NCBI GenBank assembly: GCA_905221605.1
Contig: CAJNDS010002302.1
Location: forward strand, 220,001 to 265,000
Source: Symbiodinium natans
Lineage: Eukaryota; Sar; Dinophyceae; Suessiales; Symbiodiniaceae
DNA: 45,000 nt
Reading direction: 5' to 3'
A program made the position numbers and the translations under genes. Position 1 is the first letter of the stretch. The number at the start of each line of letters is the position of its first letter. Of the stretch, positions 40,100 through 45,000 are shown in pieces. Under the pieces are notes generated by a model that worked only from the letters and a program-made list of their open reading frames with translations, was not told where the DNA came from and searched no databases.

Positions 40100-40680
40100 T
40101 GGGGGGGGGGGGGGTGCCTATAAAGATTGACATTTTTTTTAAAGGCTTGATGAGGATTATATAGGGGATTGAGGGTAATAGAATTTAAGAATTATGTTGA
40201 AACATTCCCCCCAAAAAAATCCAAAAATCCTCCAAGTCCCAACTCATTGTGTTGAGGAGTCAGGGTTGAGGATGACACAAAGGCTCACTGCAAAAGGGTG
40301 CCCAAGAGGGCTCGAAGGCGTTGAAAGAGGGCTCAGGGTTTAGCGGGTTCTTAGTAGGGACTGTGGGCATGGGGCACCCTATATCCTCCTATATATATAT
40401 ATATATATATGGTCACCCCCCCCCCCCCCCCATGATCTAGGTTTTGCTTTGTCTCTATAAAAACCCTCGTAAATACCGATTAAAATGACATGCTGGCTAT
40501 GCTAGGCGATGTCCTGTTTTTGCACGTCTAGTCCTATGCGAGAAAACCTGTAAATAGTGAAAAACGCGTGTGTTTAGCACTACTTCCACATCACCACATA
40601 AAAAAAAACACCCCAAAAACACAGGAAAATGCAATTTGGTAAACATGTCTATGAATTATTTGCATAGGACAGGCTTATAA
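40100..40680. other. Repeat-edge stretch without genes
   Basis: Holds a poly-G run (40101-40114) and an AT microsatellite directly followed by poly-C (40390-40430). The rest is AT-rich and unassigned. Confidence 0.7.
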
Positions 40681-40681
40681 A

Positions 40682-41275
40682 CACAGAATTGTATGCAAAA
40701 AACACTTCTTTTTTGCAGAATTTGCAAATTTTGACACAAATCCAAAAATCCAAAAATCCAAAAATTCAAAACCATGGAGCCGGGAGGCCGCCTTTTTTGG
40801 ATTTTTTGGTTTTCTCGAGTTTTTTTTGGTTTTTTTTGGAAAAATCCAAAAAAAACCATGGTTTTTTTGGATTTTACTTGCTCCTGGCCTCAAAAACCTA
40901 AAAAACACATGGGTTTTTTTTGGATTTTGAGTGAAAATCCAAAAAAACCCTCGTGTTTTTTTGGATTTCAGGTGCTCCTGGTCTCAGAAACTAAAAAAAC
41001 ACGAGGGTTTTTTTGGATTTTCACTCAAAATCCAAAAAAAACCAATGTGTTTTTTAGGTTTTTGAGGCCAGGAGCAAGTAAAATCCAAAAAAAACCATGG
41101 TTTTTTTTGGATTTTTCCAAAAAAAACCAAAAAAACCTCGAGAAAACCAAAAAATCCAAAAAAGGCGGCCTCCCGGCTCCATGGTTTTGAATTTTTGGAT
41201 TTTTTGGATTTTTGGGTTTTTTTTTTAAGCAAATTTTGCAAAAAATACTTTTCTTGTATAAAGAATGTGTATTGT
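40682..41275. mobile_element. Foldback (long inverted repeat) element, about 0.55-0.59 kb
   Basis: Left and right arms are near-perfect reverse complements around position 40978. For example ACCATGGAGCCGGGAGGCCG at 40771 pairs with its complement ending at 41185. Arms are made of AAATCCAAAAA / TTTTTGGATTT units and a CTTGCTCCTGGCCTCAAAAA block. The spacer is only about 30 nt. Open frames on both strands (FFGFF, KKPKK) only reflect the A/T tracts. Confidence 0.9.
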
Positions 41276-41399
41276 TATACGTTGTTTCTGCTAATGTGAC
41301 TGCCTTGCACACACACAGAGAAAAGCACACAAACACACCCACCATTCGTTTTTTTTCAATTCAGCCTATTCGGTATGCAGGGCGTGGCGTTAACATGTA

Positions 41400-43220
41400 A
41401 AGTTCCATTAGATTTAATTACGAATGAGGCTTAAAAGAGGATGTCTTGGGATGTGGCGTCTTAATATGAAAAGTAATAAAAAAAAGAAATAGAGAGGGTT
41501 TCTTAGGGTGTGGTTCTTTTGAGGATGTGGACCTGCAATTCAAAAGTCTAATTGGACTTAAAAAAGAGTGGGGCTTCGAAGAGGATGTCTTGGGGTGTGG
41601 CCTCTTAATTTAAACGTCTATTTAAGTGGAATCACAAAGGAAGTCCAGTTGAGGATTTCTTAGGGTGTGGTGTTTTAGTGCAAACCTCAAATTACATTTC
41701 ATTACGAAGCGGGGCCAGAGGAGACTTTCACAGGGTGTGGTCGGTAAAATGAAATTCCAAAGAGGTAGTAACGAATGAGGCTTAGAAGGGCGTGGCCTCT
41801 TAATTGTTTTACTTGGTTTGGTTTTACGAACGAAGCTGTGGCTTTACCATACACAGGTCTTAGGGTGTGGCCTTTTAAATTCTGTCCAAAGGGGTGTGGC
41901 CTCTAAACTTAAAATTCAATTTAAGTGGAATTCCAAACGAGTCCAGATGAGGATTTCTTAGGGTGTGGCGTTTTAATACAAACCTCAAATAACATTGTAG
42001 TATGAAGCGAGGCCAGGGGAGAATTTCATAGGGTGTGGTCTGCAAAATAGAATTCCAAATAGGTATTAACCAATGAAGCTTAGAAGAGGATGTCTTGTGG
42101 CGGGGCCTCTTAATTTGTTTGTTTGACTTGGGTTTAATTTACTAACGAAGCTATGGCTTTATCATATACAAGTCTATTGACATTTCACTAATAGGCACCA
42201 GAAGAGGATTTCATAGGGCCTAGCGGTTAAATATGGAATTGTAAGTACATTCAAATACAAATGGGGGCTCATGATATAAATTTCTGTCCAAGAGTTACAT
42301 ACGAACCTAGCCTAGGTCACAACTTCTTAGGGTGTGGGCTTCTTACCTAGAATTGTAAACTTCTTACGAGATTCTGTTACGAACAGGCCCCAGAATGGTG
42401 TGGCTTTTTTTAATACAAGCATCTTGGCAAATCGAAAATAAGTCTAATTACAAACGAAGGTCTAATGAGGATTTCTTGGCGTGTGGCTTTGTAATACAGA
42501 ATTCTAATTAATCTTCATTACAAATAGGGGCCAGAAAGGGATTTCATAGGGTATGGTCTGCAATATAGAATTCTAACTCGGTTTCATTGCGAGGAGGAGG
42601 TCCTGGGGTTGGCCTCTGAATATACACTTGCTTTACTTGGGTTCAATTACGAACGAAGCCCAGAAGAGGATTTCTTAGGGTGTGGGCTTACAATATGAAA
42701 TCAAATTGCGTTTCATTACGAATGGGGCCAGCGAAAGATTTCACAAGGTGTGGGAAAAACAAAAATGTTCTAAATAGGTATTAATCAATGAGGCTTAGAA
42801 GAGGATGTCTTGGGGCTGGGCCTCTTAATATTTTTTTACTTGGGTTAATTACGAACGAAGCTGTGGCTTTATCAGACACAAGTCTACTGAAATTTCATTC
42901 AGAGGGCCCAGAAGAGGATTTCATAGGGTGTGGCCTTTAAGTATAGAATTCTTTTCGTAGGGTGTGGGCTTCTTATGTAGAAGCATTTTCTCAATAAAAT
43001 GGGAAGGAAGCCCAGATGAGGATTTCTGAGGCTGTAACCTCTGCATATAAAGCTCTTGTGAGATTTTGTTACGGACAGGCAGGCCCCAGAAGAGGATTTC
43101 ATAGGGTGCGGCTTTTAATTGGCAAATTTAGATTTCTAAAAAAAGTTTTACTACGAATGAGGCCAGTGGCCTTTTAATTTTCATTCCGACTTAGGTTTAA
43201 ATCTCGCTTCGATGGGCCCG
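41400..43220. repeat. Degenerate satellite, about 70-90 bp units with higher-order copies
   Basis: About twenty or more diverged units sharing GAAGAGGATTTCATAGGGTG, TGGCCTTTTAAT and ATTACGAA(C/T)GAAGC blocks. Longer segments recur about 300 bp apart (41650 and 41950) and about 710 bp apart (42070 and 42780), so there is higher-order structure. It is free of telomere-like arrays. No gene. Confidence 0.88.
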
Positions 43221-43242
43221 AAAGGCCTTTCGACCTAGATCA

Positions 43243-43290
43243 TGGGGGGGGGGGGGGAGAGCATATATATATACATATATATATATACAC
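43243..43290. repeat. Poly-G and AT microsatellite
   Basis: About 13-14 G, then (AT)n with ACATAT variants, directly right of the satellite. Confidence 0.92.
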
Positions 43291-43365
43291 ACCTTTAAGG
43301 GATTTTATAGGGTACCTCATTCCACCATTCCCTACTAAGAACCAGGGGGTATAGAGCGATGCTCA

Positions 43366-43523
43366 GAAGTTCAGGGTCTGTAGTAACCCATTTAGAAGCG
43401 TAGTTCTAACCCACTTATGAGCACCTTTGTAAGCACCCTCCTTAACCCTAAACCATAAACCCTAAGTAGGGTTATCAGTACAGCTAGAATTTGGGTTACG
43501 AAGTACCATGCACCTCCAAGTAC
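43366..43523. mobile_element. MITE-like element, family A copy 5
   Basis: About 158 bp, from GAAGTTCAGGGTCTGTAGTA to TACCATGCACCTCCAAGTAC. A CCCTAAACC insertion lies in its middle. Confidence 0.75.
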
Positions 43524-43557
43524 CTCCCCGCAATCCACAAGCCAACCGAGAGGAGGG

Positions 43558-43612
43558 GGGTTTAGGGTTTAGGGTTTAGGGTTCAGGGTTTCGGGTTTAG
43601 GGTTTAGGGTTT
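43558..43612 (+). repeat. TTTAGGG array
   Basis: Seven units with TTCAGGG and TTCGGGT variants; a 15-bp direct repeat (TTTGCCTGGCGCTTC) follows. Confidence 0.9.
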
Positions 43613-43614
43613 GC

Positions 43615-44160
43615 CTGGCGCTTCAGGGTTTGCCTGGCGCTTCATTCAACATCCTACGCCCCTCACCTGCTAACCTTGCCAGAGACTGATGTTGACTTAG
43701 CATGTATATTCCCCTCCCCCCCCACCACCACCCCTGCAAGAGCAAACAAAACCTGAACTCAAGTATAAATCCCCTTAAACCACTGTCGGAGGGTTAAAGA
43801 CAAGCTTCCCCAGGGTCAAGATTTGTGCCCGGGGGAGGGGGGAGGGGGGGGGTTTGACAAAAAACCGGTGGTTGGGGCTAAGCGTAACCGTGGAAATCTC
43901 AAAATCGCAGTTGTGCCCAAGATCCTAGGTCTCATTAGTTGCGGTTCCTCGCCAGGACACCGGAACCCCCACAAAGGAGCCCATGCCACGTACCAAGCTT
44001 TTCTCTCTCGAGGTGGGCTTCGAACCTGACTGCTCAGCACGGCAGCAATAAACTCATTGAACAAATTTGAGACAACAGTGTCAGCCAATGGTGGTGCACT
44101 GCCCTCACCGTGGAAGAAAATGAACAGGAGGTGGGGATGCCAGACCTAAGTGATTTACGT
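43615..44160. other. Unassigned stretch
   Basis: Contains C-rich (43705-43735) and G-rich (43830-43852) tracts. A minus-strand frame (44088-43816) has no recognisable domain. Confidence 0.5.
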
Positions 44161-44164
44161 TAGA

Positions 44165-44250
44165 GGTCCATGTGCCTGTATAGTGTATGCTTTGGGGCCT
44201 TGAAGCCACTATGTGCGAACCCCCAAGTATATACCATACAGGTACATGGA
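44165..44250. mobile_element. MITE-like palindromic element, family D copy 2
   Basis: Arms GGTCCATGTGCCTGTATAGT and the near-complement ending ATACAGGTACATGGA enclose a short interior. Related to the ends of 13611-13723. Confidence 0.78.
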
Positions 44251-44339
44251 ATCTCAGTGATCTGCAATGGTCATGCCACACTGTGCTTTACATATAGGCT
44301 GCCCCAGCTTCATAGGTCACAAAGTTTGCATTGGTTATA

Positions 44340-44575
44340 CAGGTAAAATAGGCTATAACATATACATATAATATATAAGTATACATATACATATATACAC
44401 ACATATATAGAGTTTGTTTAAATATAAGGATGAGTCAATAGGAACGAATATACGTATATGAAATACATACGGTATACATATAGATATAGACAGTTGTAGA
44501 AATAAATAAATAAGTAAATAATTAAATAAATATAAATAAATAAATGTGTATATCTATACATACATACGCACAACT
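44340..44575. repeat. AT-rich microsatellite block
   Basis: TATACATA and AAATAAAT repeats, no gene. Confidence 0.92.
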
Positions 44576-45000
44576 AAATGGGGGGGAGATCTGACTGATG
44601 GGCCAAATTAGTTGGGACAAACCATCAAATGGAGACGCAAGCTCCAACAACATCACAGATAGGGTTATCGGTTTAGGGTTTAGGGCCGGTTTTCGGGCTG
44701 CTACTCTACTGCTTGACTGCTCCGTCCGCGCTGGGCTGAGCTGGAGCACCCCCCGCACCCACTGACACCTGCGCTTCCGAAAACTATGTTGCCCGACGCC
44801 TGCCCGAGGCCCTGGTACGGCACTTTGACAGCCAATGCGATGCGGTTTAGGGTTTCGGATTTAGGGTTGAAAGGGTTGAGGGTTTAGGGCTTAGGTTTTA
44901 GGGTTTAGGGTTTAAGGTTTAGGGTTTAGGGCTTAGGGTTTAGAATCTACACGTACTGTTGTTGCAAGTATTACACTGCTTGAGCTATCGTACTACTGTT
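44576..45000. other. Right-edge stretch with short telomere-like runs
   Basis: TTTAGGG-type runs at 44668-44687 and 44845-44943 around a GC-rich, exon-like but unassigned spacer (44690-44840). Confidence 0.6.

Noticed and set aside
40656-41345. Open frames rich in FFGFF and KKPKK
   Set aside because: They are by-products of A/T tracts in the foldback arms and appear symmetrically on both strands.
43990-44040. tRNA-like T-loop (GGTTCGAA on the minus strand)
   Set aside because: The flanking bases do not form a T-stem, and no acceptor, D or anticodon arms were found.

Overview
The window looks like nuclear DNA of an alga of the dinoflagellate type. Three things suggest this. Plant-type telomere-like heptamers (TTTAGGG/CCCTAAA) are scattered through non-telomeric DNA in both orientations. 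Host genes are cut into exons of 29-107 nt with GT, GC and probably GA splice donors. The two long Ty1/copia-type retroelements carry domains I associate with dinoflagellate copia polyproteins. The assignment is inference, at roughly 0.7 confidence; no rRNA, tRNA or spliced leader was found to anchor it.

Two split host genes can be read on the minus strand. The first encodes an amino-acid transporter of the AAAP/SLC38 kind. I read nine exons between 14757 and 298, and the gene runs off the left edge. The second encodes a protein with a CELF/Bruno-like RNA recognition motif. Five exons between 38018 and 23034 join in frame into one RRM, with weaker candidate exons on both sides. Exons sit between telomere-like arrays. 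In the sense direction most introns begin with TTTAGGG-type repeats and end with CCCTAAA-type repeats. This intron architecture is the most unusual signal in the window.

Each gene carries one LTR retrotransposon in an intron, in the same orientation as the gene. Element 1 (2253-11098) has identical 287-bp LTRs and one giant open frame with WW, S1-like, SAM-like and six CCCH zinc-finger modules, but no visible pol. Element 2 (26403-36323) has identical 229-bp LTRs, gag, and a 1955-residue Pol. That Pol contains two protease-like domains, a C5-methyltransferase-like domain, a DD35E integrase, an HxD...H...R dioxygenase-like domain, reverse transcriptase and RNase H. Both elements have a 5-bp CCCTA/TAGGG target duplication in the same register of the heptamer, the same 19-nt primer site matching the anticodon arm of initiator tRNA-Met, and the same 3' internal region. 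Element 1 therefore looks like a non-autonomous partner of element 2 or a relative.

The rest is repeat-rich. There are four families of short palindromic MITE-like elements, found mostly in introns or spacers. Other repeats are a 26-bp minisatellite (about 0.9-1.17 kb), a 0.55-kb foldback hairpin (about 40.7-41.26 kb), a degenerate satellite (about 41.4-43.2 kb), TTTGGGG and AAACCTCY variant arrays, and GA-, AT- and G-rich simple repeats. Between the two named genes (about 15-21 kb), short exon-like segments between telomere-like arrays remain unassigned.
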